Under the pieces are notes generated by a model. It was not told the DNA's origin. It searched no databases and worked only from the letters and a program-made list of their open reading frames with translations. From the NCBI GenBank assembly GCA_015478945.1, contig JABUQX010038774.1, positions 17,236 to 81,235 on the forward strand: a stretch of DNA of 64,000 bases, written 5' to 3'. Each line of letters begins with the position of its first letter. Position 1 is the first letter of the stretch. Of the stretch, positions 10,384 to 23,139 are shown in pieces. This stretch comes from Trachelipus rathkii (Eukaryota; Arthropoda; Malacostraca; Isopoda; Trachelipodidae). Made by a program: the position numbers and the translations under genes.

Positions 10384-13300
10384 CGAGGAGAACAACCTAA
10401 ACAGCAGCGTCATAAAAAGCGTCGAAAGACAAACACCGGGTCACATTTGCCACCACCTCAACCATCTATGTTTGATGACGAAATTGAAAATTTAACAGTG
10501 GAACCTATAGAGGAATTATTACAGGTTGAGGTTGCTGAATGTCCACTGGAAATATTCGATCTTGTTAAACCGTCTTCGGAGACTGAAATTGAGGAGATTG
10601 ATTCTCAAGAAAAAGAAAATTTATTAATCAACCATGATTTAATTCCCCTTTCGGGATCAGTCAATCTTGATAATTATTCACTTACTAATTTACTCCAGCA
10701 GGAGTCTACATTAACCACGCCTAAGAAAGGCCCTTGCCTTTATCTAAAAAACTTATCCACATCTTCACCTGCTACTCATGTATAGGGTTAAATAGATGAC
10801 TCCCACACAAACACAGCTAATTAGATGCTCTTGTAAGAACGTGAGCCTTCAGTTAGTATCATAAACATAGAACTTATAGAACCTTTTAGATCCTAATTAT
10901 AATATCCTAGTGCACGCCTACGAATATGGTCAGTAGCGTGCAGTCGGGTGATGATCTTTTGAAGTTTTTGGGGCGGTTCACTACTATCATTACACTTCGA
11001 ACATTAATAGAACACGAATTTAGGTGATTTGTGATAGTTCCAGATTAGGTTGTATGTTAGGATGTAGTAATTGGTTTATCTTTACAAGCAAAGATATTTG
11101 CAGACTGGCCAATAAAGAACTAATAACTAGACATGACAATGTCCTGACAATAATTGCTAAAGATATCAGAACTGCAGCAGGGCAGGAACATGCTGCGAAA
11201 TTAGATCACGATGTACTAATTCCATCTAATAAAGGAATTACCGTAGCTATAAAGCCAGAAGAAATATTAAGAAATAAAGACTTAACTAGTAAAACACTTT
11301 TGTTATTCACTCCTAATGATAAAAATCACTTTGTGATGGACCATGCGGTCATATCTTATACATTTGACACTCCAGTAGTGCTACCTTGTTACAATCTCTC
11401 TAGTAATATAATTAAGCTGAAATCAGGCTACCCACTAGGGTCATTTTCAACTCTTTCTATCCATCCTATCCATCCGATAAAATCAGTGCCCGTAAACATG
11501 GTCGAACTCACCCAAAAACCTCAAAGCACATACCAGGAATGGACCTCTGCTAATCTCGAAGAGGCTTTTCAACTTGATTCAACAGATCTGACTCGGGAGC
11601 AAAAAGATCAATTAATACAACTCTTACTGAAATATCCAACTGCTTTAAGCCTCGGAGAGATACAGATGTGGGGTGTACCTCTGTTCTTAAACACTCAATT
11701 GAAACTTACATAGATAATCCTATATGCGAACCTGTTCGAAGACTTCAAGGTCCTATTTTATATGAAGTGGAGGAAGTGTGCAGAAAACTCGAAGCTGAAG
11801 GCATCATCAGGCAATCGTTTTCTCCTTACTCAGCACCGGTAGTACCCATCAGAAAACCTGATGGGGCTATGCGGCTATGTATAGATTATCGAAAACTAAA
11901 CTCTGTCACAAAGGGAGATTCCTTTCCCATTCCTAATCTGACAGATACCCTTTTTAGCCTTCAAGGCAAGCAATACTTTACGACTATCGACCTTATAAAG
12001 GGGTACTATCAGGTTGAAATGGCGGAGGACAGCATCGAGAAGACTGCTTTCTCAACCCCATTATCCCATTGGGAATTTCTTAGAATGCCTTTTGGCGTAA
12101 AAAATGGACCCGCCACGTTCCAGAGAGCCATGCACTTGATACTGAGTCACCTTTCATGGGAAGAAGTCAGGGTTTATCTGGCGATGTGCTTATCATCACT
12201 AAAACCTTTGCAGAACATTTGGCAGTATTAGAAGAGGTGCTTACAGCATTCATGGTTAACGGCTTCAAATTGAAACCTTCAAAAACGAATTTACTAAGAC
12301 GAGAAGTAAGCTTCCTGGGACACGTAATTTCGAGTAAGGGTATGATTCCCTTGGAAAAGAATCTCAAAGGAATTCAGGACTTCAAAGCACCAACTACAGT
12401 TAGAAAAGTTCGACAGTTTATGGGACTGGTTAATTTTTATCGCCGGCATATACCGAACTGTTCAGTGATTGCAAAACCCCTGTTTGACCTATTAAAATGT
12501 AAATCAACCATTCCGTGGACGGACGAATGTCAACAAGCTTTTGACAAATTAAAACAACTCTTAACTAAACCACCCTTATTAACTTATCCGGATCGTACAG
12601 AAAAAGCACAACCCTTATTACTTTATACAGATGCATCGGGAATAGGTGCAGGAGCCTGTCTTAGCCAGGTTCAGGATAATGAAGAAAAACCTATAGCATA
12701 TATCTCAACAGTATTTTCAAAGGCTCAAAGGGGGTATAGCACTACTGAGAGGGAGGTTGCTGCCATTCGTTGGGCCGTCAGGTCATTAAAACCGTTCTTA
12801 TATAAGATTAAAAGTCAGAATATACACAGATCACAAACCTATCCTATTCTTGCAAAAACATGCACTCTGTAACATCCGATCGTTGCCGCGAACCTGAGGA
12901 ATAAAACCGACCTCGATTATGAGCTGTCAATTACCAGGCAAACAAAAATAGTAGCAACGTTTTTGTCTCGTAATCTCTATGAATATTAAATCTGAAACAA
13001 TCGATCAAGAGTTATAGTCGCTAAAATCCCAGACGTATTTATAGTAACATTCTATGCTTGGAGGAGGGGATTCCTGCTTTCAAGTTTTTCACAGTAATTG
13101 CTATCTAGATAATGTAAGTCAATATATAGCCTACTGTAAACAAATAGAAGAATTAATAGATCATCGAAAAGACTATCGATTCCAACTGGAAAAGGGAAAA
13201 ACAAACCCTTCCAACATTAAAATGTCAAAATATCCAGGCCACTTCGCATTCAACGACATCGTCATCAGGCCTTTGCTACGATGTACAAGTAAAAAGTGTG

Positions 13301-15868
13301 TGTTATAGTTCTTAATAAGAACACCTCTTTCAATGTGACATCAACGCTCTGATTCAAAAGAACTTGTTACTATGTTTTGCAGAGGAGGGGATACACTTTA
13401 AATCTTTTGAAACCTGTGAACTCAGAGAGTTACCACTCAAGTTACTACTAAGCAATCCAACGCAACTATCCACAATTACAACCTAATTCTAAGAGTCCTC
13501 CGGTAATTCATTATAATTTAGAGCCAGATATTTTGATAGAAGAGGATTTATCGGAATTAAATCTTCATCTTCTTTATGAATTAAAGAACTCTGGTGGGGA
13601 GGAGATGACTCTGGACAAGTTGCCTAACACAACTATAACTTTACATAATTTTTCTTTGGTGTTGAATTCACAGGATTCAGTGGAAGTCATTATGTCTCAG
13701 ATAACTGAATGTCAACAAGTTGATCCTTTATTGAGAAGGTTAAGGAGAGCTTTGCAAAACAATCAACCTTTCAGGGGACCCTTAAAATTATTCAGCCGTT
13801 CAAGAAAATTTTTGTTTGTTCAGGATGACCACATAATCCACAGTAATCGCAATAATCACTATCATTACGTGGTTTCGTTCAGTTTTGCCGTACAGGTAGC
13901 TATAATAAATCATTTTGAATTGTCATATAGGGCAGAAGAGAATTAAAAGAGTGTCTCTTATAGAAAATATATATGGCATCACAATACTAAGACAGTTAAT
14001 GGCACAATTCAATCAAGAAAGAACCATTATTTTCACTAAAATTTCTATACGCATTTGGGCGCGCACCTAAAATAAGAGATTAATACTTATCATGCCATTT
14101 GAAAACTCATCAGCAGTGGATCTTCTAACAATTTGCCTAAATCCAACAAAGAAATAACTTATTGCGGGTTTTCCAGAGACATTTAGTAAAATGGTGCGTC
14201 TCGCGGTGCAAAAAAATAAGCATACTGCTACCGTTGCAACGGCTTTAGGAAAATATCATACCGTACTTACCAGTGATTCCATCAAGACTTATGTCGGATA
14301 ATGCTAGGGAGTTTAGGGGACCTCTTTTTGAAAATTTGCTCCTTTCCTTAGGTATTTATCATATTTACACAACTCCTTACAACCCTTCATCGAATGGTAT
14401 AGTGGAAAGAATGAACAGAACTTTAATACAGTATTTAAGAGTTTCTCTCACTGATCCCGGTCAGTGGGATATCATATTACCACAAGTAATTTTAAAATAT
14501 AATCATCTGAAACATGCAGAAACGGGAAAAACACCTACAGAAATATTGTTTAGAGATGCTCATGGAGTCCATCCTAGACTGCCATGGACAAAGTTTACCC
14601 AGTATTGGGATGAAGGACATGAAAAGTACCATTCTTACTCACTCGGCCAATTGGTGGCTCTTAAGGTTCAATTGCCAGGAGACCTCACCTTGAACAAATT
14701 TAAAGAAAGGTACCAAGGACCATTGACAATAATTAAAGTAAACTCGAATGACGTAACTTATATTGTCGAGGCTCCAGACACCGGACGACAATATAGAGTT
14801 CATCACCGACAAATAAAACGGTGGAATTCACCCCCAAAATATTTAGAACGAACGCCAATTTTCATCGAATTGTTAACATTGACGACCTTAAGCTCCAGTG
14901 CAAGAACCTTGAGAGATTGAGGAAGACGGAGTGAAACAACACTGCTGGAATTGCCTAAATTTTTGAAACCGATTCAGACGATGAGGAAGAGTTTCTGGGA
15001 TTTCCGGATGTTCCACCTCCGGATTTCTCTAATGTCATATATCACCTGAATCAAAGTATCCTGTGGGCGAATTCCTTAAATCCGATCCCGGATCCAGATG
15101 ATGTGCGATCAACATCTCCATACGATAAGGAGTATTTGATAGAGAATGACCAGTTGAGTGATATCTCATCATATCATTTGGGGAATTTGTTTTTAACACC
15201 GGAACAGATGTCGGTGATACCACTTTTAATCAATAACTCACCTAGATTGCATATTTCTCCTGATACAATGGAAACTCCGACTTACATTTCTTATACTCCT
15301 ATTAATATAACTCAAGATAGAGAACAGTTGGCAGTGCCTCAAAGACAGGTTAGAAGGTTGTCCATGGAGGATTTATCGTCTAGAGCCAGTTTTACGGGCT
15401 CTCCACAAGCACAGAGTCTTTACGACGACATTGCTCCTTTGGAATCTTTAGGAAAAACATCCACACCTACAATAGATATACCTAAACTGGAACTTTCCAC
15501 ACTATGCAGATACCGACATCTACCAATTAGAGATCCCACAGATCCCATCGGACCATCACGTGCCACAATATATTAAAGAATGTTCAGAATGACAAAGGTC
15601 TCCAATTAAAACACCCACCCCTCTATCAAACTACTTGGAAAAAGAAAAACCAGTGCGATGGGCAACCAACCTATCTAAAAGGTGGCGAGAGGTAAAGCTG
15701 AGATGATCAGGGTTCACAGGGTCTATAGCCTCTCGTACACGCCAAAGATCTTCTCTAGAAGAAAATACACAACCCTGGGTACAACCCCGTGTCTTGGAGA
15801 GAAGACGGAGAAGGCATACCGTTACGGAAGAACACTTGGAAGAAGAAGGACCTGAAGAAGAGGCATAG
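10352..15868 (+). pseudogene. pol: pol of copy 2 (PR-RT-RH-OTU-IN), multiply frameshifted
   Basis: The full Pol can be traced in frame-shifted pieces. The N-terminal charged region is at 10352-10785. A scrambled stretch at 10785-11100 has lost the protease DTG. Linker and RT N-terminus are at 11024-11713 and RT at 11668-12231, with a 2-base insertion near 11660. A 1-base deletion at about 12180 falls exactly in the YLDD codons, destroying the box. RT thumb and RNase H are at 12156-12840. A damaged tether and OTU domain lie at 12880-13450, where GGGDS remains at about 13062-13076. The integrase N-terminus is at 13533-13946, a scrambled patch at 13940-14230 removes the HHCC finger, and 14273-14920 holds the D-x35-E half with the GPL module. 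The acidic tail is at 15000-15868. Between 13500 and 13700 the OTU-to-integrase linker is continuous, showing that both belong to one polyprotein. Confidence 0.88.
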
Positions 15869-16168
15869 ATTAAATACTAATTAACGAATTCCATAGAGCT
15901 AGCTGCAGTGTCTTAAATTGGGTGTTGTGGAATTGTACTTTTGTTTAATAAATAATTTTTTTTGTTTGTTTATTTTTTGTAAATGTAAAATAAAATAAAA
16001 GATGATTGTAATGATTGAGAAATTTTTAACCTGAAAAAAACTGAATAACACGGAATGGTGATGTTCATTCTTGCATTTCATCGTGAGTTTGGTGGAATGA
16101 TCGTCTGGAAAATGACTGAGAAATTCGGGATGTCGATCTTATTCATTGCTGTCGTGTGATGTCTGAGG
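15869..16168 (+). other. AT-rich gap between pol and ORF3, copy 2
   Basis: About 300 bases without a supported ORF, rich in T and A runs. It is a possible site for an internal promoter or acceptor sequences for ORF3, but no specific motif stands out. Confidence 0.5.
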
Positions 16169-17777
16169 ATGGATCTCTTTTGACTCGCTTGGATGGGAAA
16201 TGGTTATGCATCCTGAAAAGAAGGGTAAAATATTAAAGCGAGTATGGCATATACATCAATTGAATCTACAAATATATTACTAAAAAAATTTTTTTTGTCA
16301 ATAAATGCTCAAAGATTTTTTTTGTTTTTTTTAAATAAAATGAATGTAATCTATACTACCCTTATTAAACCTGCTAACTTAAAAGGGGGGGGGGATTCTA
16401 AAGAAACATTTTTTTATCATTTAATCATTTATAAATCTTATAGTATGTCATTATGAGAATCTAATTTTGAATATTATACATTTCAGATACTCTTTGTTGG
16501 ACACTCTATGATTTCATACCTGGAGTCGGGGTATGAACAAAGATATTCTAACCCAAAGAAACACACATTTCAATTTAAAAGGGCAATGTATTACAAGTTC
16601 GAGGACATTCCTAGATGTGTAAATATTCATATTACACCAGATACGACTCATCTTGTGGTGTTTTCTGTTTTCCGTATGGCATATCGCCAGATGATTTATC
16701 TGCCAGTCAAATCTAAAGGTAGATACAAGGAATACAAAATAACCCTTCCAGATGTAACTTTTCGAGCTGAGGAGGTTGTCCCTATTATGGAAGGCATTTA
16801 TCAAATGGCGTACAAAGTTAATCCTAAGATGAAAGTTTTTCTTGTCTTGCCTGCATTACCTGACCTGCCCTATTATAATTTTCATAGGTATATTGCACAC
16901 GCACCGGAGGAAGTTCAGGAATGGTATAATAGCTTCAAACACTCTGATCCTAAGGTTCTGAATAGGGATACTATCCTTGTTCATAATGAATTACTTAGAC
17001 TCCATACTTCCGCTTTGCAATGGAAGGGTAAACGTACTTTGTCGATGACCGATGCTTTAAGACTGGTTCGTCGAGATCTATATAGTCAATATCAGCTTTT
17101 AGTAAATCCCAAGAATGAAGTATATTCATTGGGGGCTGATGGCTACAATAAAGATGGGATACACCCGAATAAAGAATTTGTTAAAGCATTTTGGGAAATG
17201 TTAAAAGATTTTGACACATTGGATATGAACACTAAACTACCACCAGACGCACCTTTTCAAATGACAGTGGCTTCACAATTTCGTCTTCGTCAGGGTCTTG
17301 TAAAGAGACGACACAACCTTGAACCCCACCAGTACTGTCCACTTGCAGCCCAAAGTTCAGCCGAAACGTGTCAAATGAACGGACATACTGCGACTGTGAG
17401 GTCATCTGAGGACAAGGCATATGCCCGGAGGTTCATGTCGAGTGTTTTCTTGCTCGATCCAAGAACCAGAACCGCTTCCCAAGAACCGTCCAACCTTCCT
17501 TTGACGATTCCACAGGAGAGAACACCTGAGCTGTGCTCCCTGACAATCCTTCTGATATATTTAACATCCAAATCGTTGTATACTCCAGAAGAGTAAGTGG
17601 AGCGACCACGGAATATCACTAGCAAATGTACATACGCAGACACAGCGGATACAGTTCTTAAGTAATGTTTGTCATTATGCCGTTGGGTGTTGCATACATA
17701 AAAAGTAATTATAAGATGAAAAGAATTTAGGCTCATATACTTTGAATCTCACTCAGGATATCAGCAGACAAGGCTAA
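16169..17777 (+). pseudogene. ORF3 of copy 2: spliced SGNH-hydrolase-like gene, frameshifted
   Basis: Exon 1 is about 16169-16224, degraded relative to copy 3, and is followed by GTAAAA. The intron is 16225-16486 and ends in a T-rich tract and TTTCAG. Exon 2 starts at 16487 with ILFVGHSMI, which fits SGNH block I with Ser as nucleophile. It stays open to 17596 and includes a KVFLVLPALP strand and the block V pair in KDGIHPN (Asp and His). A short indel near 17307 shifts the frame, so the C-terminal tail differs from copy 3. The proper stop would be near 17775-17777. Block II Gly and block III Asn are not clear. The intron contains a run of about ten G (16385-16394). It occupies the position of env in errantiviruses, but nothing resembles an envelope (no signal peptide, no transmembrane segment). 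SGNH/esterase domains are known from CR1 ORF1 and Ngaro-type elements. Confidence 0.75.
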
Positions 17778-18066
17778 AAAAAAATTATTTCATACCAATA
17801 CACTTGTTCTTTCTTCCTCCTTTATGTTTCAGCTCTCCCCGTTTTAATATCTATTGATCCATCAAAAGGAAGTCTGGATCACAAAAAGTAAAAGGAGACA
17901 AAAACGAAAAGAGGAAAAATAAAAATATACTAAAGTTTCTCAGTCTTTTGGTGAATGTTGGTTCTTACTATTTACTACAAGTCACATATTTTTAAGTTGC
18001 CTTTAAGGTCAGTAGGAGAAATGTTTTTTTGAAGTGAATATTGATCATTAATAAGTCCTATGAATT
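17778..18066 (+). other. 3' end region before the LTR of copy 2, with purine-rich tract
   Basis: This stretch holds a pyrimidine tract plus TTTCAG (about 17800-17832) that resembles a 3' splice site. It also holds a purine-rich stretch (about 17880-17930), where the polypurine tract of copy 3 would align. The sequence from about 17940 is shared with the outer LTR of copy 3, so the true LTR start probably lies within this interval. Confidence 0.5.
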
Positions 18067-19921
18067 TCATCGGATACAATTTACGTAAGTGTTATCTTTG
18101 TTGTTTTTAGAATAGATGTCTTGTAAGCAAGCTTTCTTTCCTCAAGATAGTCGGATTTAGATACGTGAGAAATCTACGATCATCTTTATTCCTCAATTGT
18201 ATTCTCTTGAGGTAAACTGATGCGTAATTCTTTTTTTTTGTTCCTGACCTTATGTCATACACTCTTCTTTGCTAAGTAATTTTTTTACATGTATATATAT
18301 ATTTTTTTAAAGGAACAGGGTACAGGACCCTTCTTGTGAACCCTTTTTGCTTCAGGATCAGAACATTGGATCCTTGCCTGAACAAGTGCTTTTCTTTTAA
18401 TTTTGGCACAGGGCTTTTCTTTTTTTGTTATTACACCTTTGGCTTTAGAAACGCTCTCACAACTGTCTTCATCACTTTAGCCACAACCCTTAATCATGCC
18501 CAAGGTATTTGAGAGTAATAAATATAATCATTTTGTCTTGTTTAAGTAAAATAAATACAATTATCTTGTCTTGTCTTAATTAAGTATAAATAAATACAAA
18601 TATCTTGTCGTATTTAAGTAAAAGAAGTAAAGAGATATAAAAACAATGTCAAAAATTGTAACTTTGTTTTTTGAATACAAATATTTATTTTTACTTAAGA
18701 AGTTTGTGCTAAACTTTATTAATTAAGTGAATTGACTGTTAGCGCCTTAATTGATACTCTAAAAGTAAACTTCTAAAACAATATTAAAGTGTGAGTGAAA
18801 TAAGAACAGTGATAAAACTACTCTAAGTCTATTAAAACTTAAAATTAAACTTACTTTATATTTTTTTACTCGGGTGTTGATTCACAAACTATTAAACATT
18901 TGTAAACATTATTTACTTATTCTGAGAGGAATAAATCTTATATGTTGTGATTATAGATCAAATTTTTTTTAGGTTTAAGAGTGTTTATGTATATAATTAT
19001 CTAATTTCTGATAGCGATATCAGTACCTCAAAATTTCCAATATAAATAATTATATTTTGTAAAACAAATTTACCGATTTCTGATAGCGATATCAGTCTCT
19101 CGAAATTTCCAATACGAACTATTTCAAAAAGGAGTTCGGAGTCAACGGCTTTAAAGAAATTTAATACTCTGTTTTGCTGGCCAAGCAAAACAATTAAAGG
19201 GGAGAAGGGAGTTAATATATATATATATAAAAATATATATATATATATTGGGGGTTCTGATGTGTTGCACATCTATTAATAAAACATGAATGTAATCTTA
19301 TTTGAATATATTTATTACTTGTAATGCCTTGTATAATGAGAAATAATTAATTAAACTTAAAAAAACAACACTTCTTTACCTGTCTTTCTTGTCTATTGGC
19401 ACAATTTTGCAAGGTTAAATCAAAGACATTTCTTTATTAAGGTAATCACTTGGCTTTGCTTTTACTGATTTATGATATCTCTAAAACATTTGATTGTGTG
19501 GCATTAATCCTTGAATATATATTTTTTTCATGTTACTGTCTGAATGTTGGAGCTGGAACCTTTTATATTCTTTGAAGAACTGTTTTCTGATTGTCCTTGG
19601 TCACCTTAGCTTGATGTTATACCTTGCATGCGAATGAAGCACGAATAAAATTAGAAATAAGAATAGTTTAAGCACTTAAGCCAGACGAAGGTCATTGGAG
19701 TGGAAAAGGACGGTGAGTGTTCATGCAACAAAGTTTTTTTTTGCCTTTATTTTGTGGGGCACTATCTTAGTAAATAATCTTTATACGATCTCGTGTTATT
19801 GAAACTGATTTTCTTCCATTGTTAGAACTTTTGTAAGTCACTACCGTAAAACAATTACACTTGCTTTTACTCCCTTGAAATCTGCATTCACTTTCACATT
19901 CCCGACAATTCTACAACACAA
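18067..19921 (+). repeat. 3' LTR of copy 2
   Basis: This matches the 5' LTR 6372-8226 over about 1855 bases, including both GATA dyads and the (TA)n block. It ends in CTACAACACAAAA, after which sequence of another gypsy element begins. The start given is only where the identity with the 5' LTR begins. The LTR may start about 150-200 bases earlier. Confidence 0.9.
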
Positions 19922-20730
19922 AAATATCAATGACTTTCAATAGAGCTCAACGAAATTATGGAGTCATTGATAAGGAGTTGACTGCGTTGCGTTGGGAGTC
20001 AACTCCTTAAGACCATTTCTTCGAGGGGTGAAATTTATTATCTTCACTGACACATGCCTCATATATTCTCCAAAACATACCTATTGATGGAAGATCGTGG
20101 CCCATGCACTATGGACGGAATTGTATGAATACGCATTGTTGACATCCCCCGTACTATCTGGAATCCAACGTATAGCGGATCCCTTTCACGTCCTGCATAG
20201 GCAGATGTCAATTAGAAACCAGTCCAACAGTGCGCATAGAAAGTGTTATCCCTACTGGATATTTCCAAATAGAAATAGCTGGAGGGGGAGATTCCCTTTT
20301 TAAGTGTTTTTCCGTGTTTTTGTACAATACTGTAGACAGACATCTTGAAGTAAGGGAAGTCATCGCCAAAGAATTACAGAGCCATCCTGTTAAATATAAG
20401 TTGCTGGGGAAACAGATGAAGAAAAAGCCTTAGACTCTTGATGTTCCCTGGTCAATTGCCTATTCCCGAGGTTGTTACTGCCCCTCTTTTTAAAACGGAA
20501 AAAAAAAATTTTGGTTCAATACGCCAGTCTATACTTATAATCAAGAATCACCACTGATACATGGTGCTCAACATTCAATAACCATGTCATATTAATGCTT
20601 GAGCATCATTATATTATTTTAATGGAAACGGAGATCCCGCTCACCTCCGAGATGGAAATTGATCTCAGCGTCATTCATGAAGTTTCAAGTACTTATTCTT
20701 CGAACTTGAAAATAAAGAAAAAGTGATAAA
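19922..20730 (+). pseudogene. Fragment of a second gypsy element (element B): RNase H, tether, OTU
   Basis: The frame starting at about 19929 reads a Ty3/gypsy RNase H segment (FNGAQRNYG, then IDKELTALRW, where E is the RNase H Glu). A damaged TDH motif follows near 20045. Then comes the tether (ELYEYA and, further on, IADPF at about 20115-20200) and from about 20277 GGGDSLFKCFS, the start of an OTU-fold domain. This order (RNase H-tether-OTU) equals that of the main element but the protein sequence is clearly diverged, so it is another family of the same lineage and the target into which copy 2 inserted. It is degraded and lacks RT and integrase. Confidence 0.75.
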
Positions 20731-22021
20731 TTTAAAATAACATTTTTTTCATATATATCTAATACTCCCTTGGTGTCCTTGTACTCAGATTTGGACCTAC
20801 TGTCCTCTGCACGTCCCTTCTTCTGAACCTCTCTGACTTCTTTATTTCCGTTCACACTTTCCTATCTCTCCTATCTGATAAAAGTATGCCTGTGCGTTGT
20901 AATTTTAAGTAAAACTATTAAACTACTAGATAGATAGTTAAAACTGTCGGACCAAAACTAAAAGCTACTTATTTAGGATAGAACTAGTCAGAGATGCGCT
21001 ATATAAGGTATTTCTCTACTTTTATAAATCTCTATCGATACCACATTCGATATTACAAATAAACTAAACTTTTATGAGCATGAAAACTGGAGTTATAAAA
21101 ATTTCCAATAGTTTACTAATTAGTTTTTTGCGGTACGACGAATGACAAGCTACATATTCTTTCTTTCCATATATATATTTTATATGAATATATTAGAAGT
21201 CTTTGCGTAGAAGTCATGGATCAAACAAAAAAACTTTGTCAAAATTTTTGTCAATTTATATTCAGTGTGTTAAGGAAAGAGAAAGGGACTCATAGTAGAC
21301 TTTCTTCCACCGCCGAAGTAAAAATGAATAATTTATATAAAATATATATTTCAATGAAAGTATTGAAAAGAAAATGGGATCTAAAACTAATACCAACAGA
21401 GGAAATACTCATGTAGAATGGAGAAGAAACAGGTACTCGAAATGAATTGAAAAATTTAATAGTTGCGCCACTTTATTTTTTATTGTATATTTTTGCATTA
21501 ATATTATTGTACTATACCATTGCTCCGTTCGTTTTATTTTTGTATTTGATAAAGAAAAGAGTAAAGAAAATCTGTATTCCTATCTAAGATTTTGTAATAG
21601 TAATTTTTGTAGGTTACATTATAATTATATTTTAAGGTAGTTATATTGAAATAAAGTCTATAATATTAGTGAAATTTTGTGAGATGATATGTACTATTAT
21701 TGAAATTATATTCCATTATTGTTGCTATTACTATTGAAAATTATGAAAGTTATTGCTATATGTTAATGTATTGATAGATGTGTAAGGTAAAAAATTTTAA
21801 TAACTAGTATTTGTTTTTGAATTAGGCTACCGGTATATTGATTTTATGGAATTATACTCTATTCATTGGAATGTGTCAATTTTGTTTGAAAAAATTGTAA
21901 AGAAATATTTATTTTATATTTTGTTGAATTACGTCTTTGTTTATTCTGTTTATTTTTGTGATTTTTATAAAAAAAAATATGTATGGGATAGACGATAAGC
22001 ACCACCATATAACATTGTTAT
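20731..22021. other. AT-rich stretch without recognisable gene
   Basis: Very AT-rich sequence mirrored at about 31960-33260. A 66-codon ORF at 21216-21416 is not conserved as an ORF in the mirror copy. I see no gene, RNA or defined repeat here. Confidence 0.5.
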
Positions 22022-23030
22022 TAAGGATGTACCGATACCGAGAAAAGAGGCGATTACCGATCTCTATTTTTGTGCCAATACTGAACCGATACTTAGATAT
22101 ATAGCATAAATACGACAGTATGGAAGATAGAATATTTTTGTACTGCTAGGCAATCAGATTTATTTTCCTGTACAGACAATAACTAGTCATTTAGGTTCAT
22201 ATCTGGTTGTGCCCAAGTATAAGTATTTTATAAAAAATAGGAATCTTAAGGATCTATATTACATATAATTTCAAAAACCTTTTTATTTTTGTGTTTATTC
22301 AAAAAATATTCCATTTCATTTTCCACGTAAGTATTTACGAACTTAGCTACTTAGCTTTAGTTTAACAAATGATTACAAGTACAAGAAGATTCAACCTAGC
22401 CTATAATATAAAGATAATAAAATAATGAAAGAAGAGACCTCAATTAATAACTGAAGACAAAATAAAAAACGCTATAACTCAAACATGACATAAAAATATA
22501 CTCCTTTAAGATGAAATAAGTATAGATTAATTTAATATCAATTCAAAATTCTCAAATTGTGAAAACATTAAGCTTCACTAGTATCTGGCAAGATCCTGTT
22601 CCTTTTTGCATTCTCACCTACACTAAAATATGCTCGCTCTCGACGATGAGAGAGGGGCTGATATTTTTGCTGCAACACGAAATAATGGAACCTTGGCCCC
22701 ATTTTCATGCCACCGCAAAAGGATTTTTTTCTGTAGGCAGCATCTCATGTTTCGTAGAGCCCTCATCTCTTCACAGATTGCAAATTGAATTATCTTTGCT
22801 TGATGACTATCTCTTCAGTTTTGTCGATGAGGTTCCTGGTGTGATTTCTTTGAAGGTGAATGAGATGTCAATGCAATTTCGCCATGAACTTATCAAGTCT
22901 AACATATCCAAATACTCTTCATCTTCAGTAGGTTATTTGCTGAAAAACCACCATCCGTCACTATCAGTGCTGTGGCCAGGGTTGCTGATAAGGCGACTTC
23001 TTCCACTTCTGTGATCTTTTTTGTCAGGCA
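22022..23030 (-). pseudogene. hAT transposon remnant (3' end), left arm
   Basis: This is the mirror image of 30935-31959, more degraded. On the minus strand 23030-22530 corresponds to the C-terminal part of a hAT transposase. A terminal region with ACCGATACCGA-type repeats lies at 22030-22100, followed outward by GGATG. No intact reading frame survives. Identification rests on the better-preserved right arm. Confidence 0.55.
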
Positions 23031-23139
23031 GCAAGCTACCTCGTTGCTTTACAATGCATTCTAGGTAGGATCACATCGAGTGCATTCTTGTGGTTTCAGT
23101 AGCTTAATGATTGGTATAGAACCTATTTTATTATTTTTA

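Larger units (their letters stand above)
1..12890. repeat. Inverted repeat 1: 1-6371 versus 6513-12890
   Basis: Copy 1 and the 5' half of copy 2 are reverse complements of one another over about 6.4 kb each, with a unique spacer of about 141 bases (6372-6512) that belongs to the LTR. The arms differ by scattered substitutions and small indels. The junction at 6371/6372 shows a 2-base TC microhomology with the intact LTR sequence at about 18067, as fold-back template switches often do. Whether it is a genomic palindrome or an assembly/read artefact cannot be decided from the sequence. Confidence 0.9.
6372..19921 (+). mobile_element. Ty3/gypsy LTR retrotransposon, copy 2 (LTR to LTR)
   Basis: This is a full-length plus-strand copy: 5' LTR (6372-8226), PBS (8231-8241), gag (8471-10351), frameshift signal, pol (10352-15868), ORF3 (16169-17777) and 3' LTR (to about 19921). 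All ORFs carry frameshifts or scrambled pockets, so it is not coding-competent as written. The comparison with copies 1 and 3 shows that most breaks are private to this copy. It sits inside another gypsy element, because RNase H coding sequence resumes just after the 3' LTR. Confidence 0.92.

Noticed and set aside
16487..17777. ORF3 as a retroviral-type envelope gene
   Set aside because: No signal peptide, furin-like site, fusion peptide or transmembrane segment. The GHS and DGIH motifs fit SGNH hydrolases instead.
20731..22021. Search for tRNA, 5S or other small RNA genes in the AT-rich spacers
   Set aside because: No internal A/B box combination or cloverleaf that I could support.
22559..23014. 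151-codon plus-strand ORF
   Set aside because: It is antisense to the hAT transposase remnant whose coding strand is clearer in the mirror copy (30935-31461).
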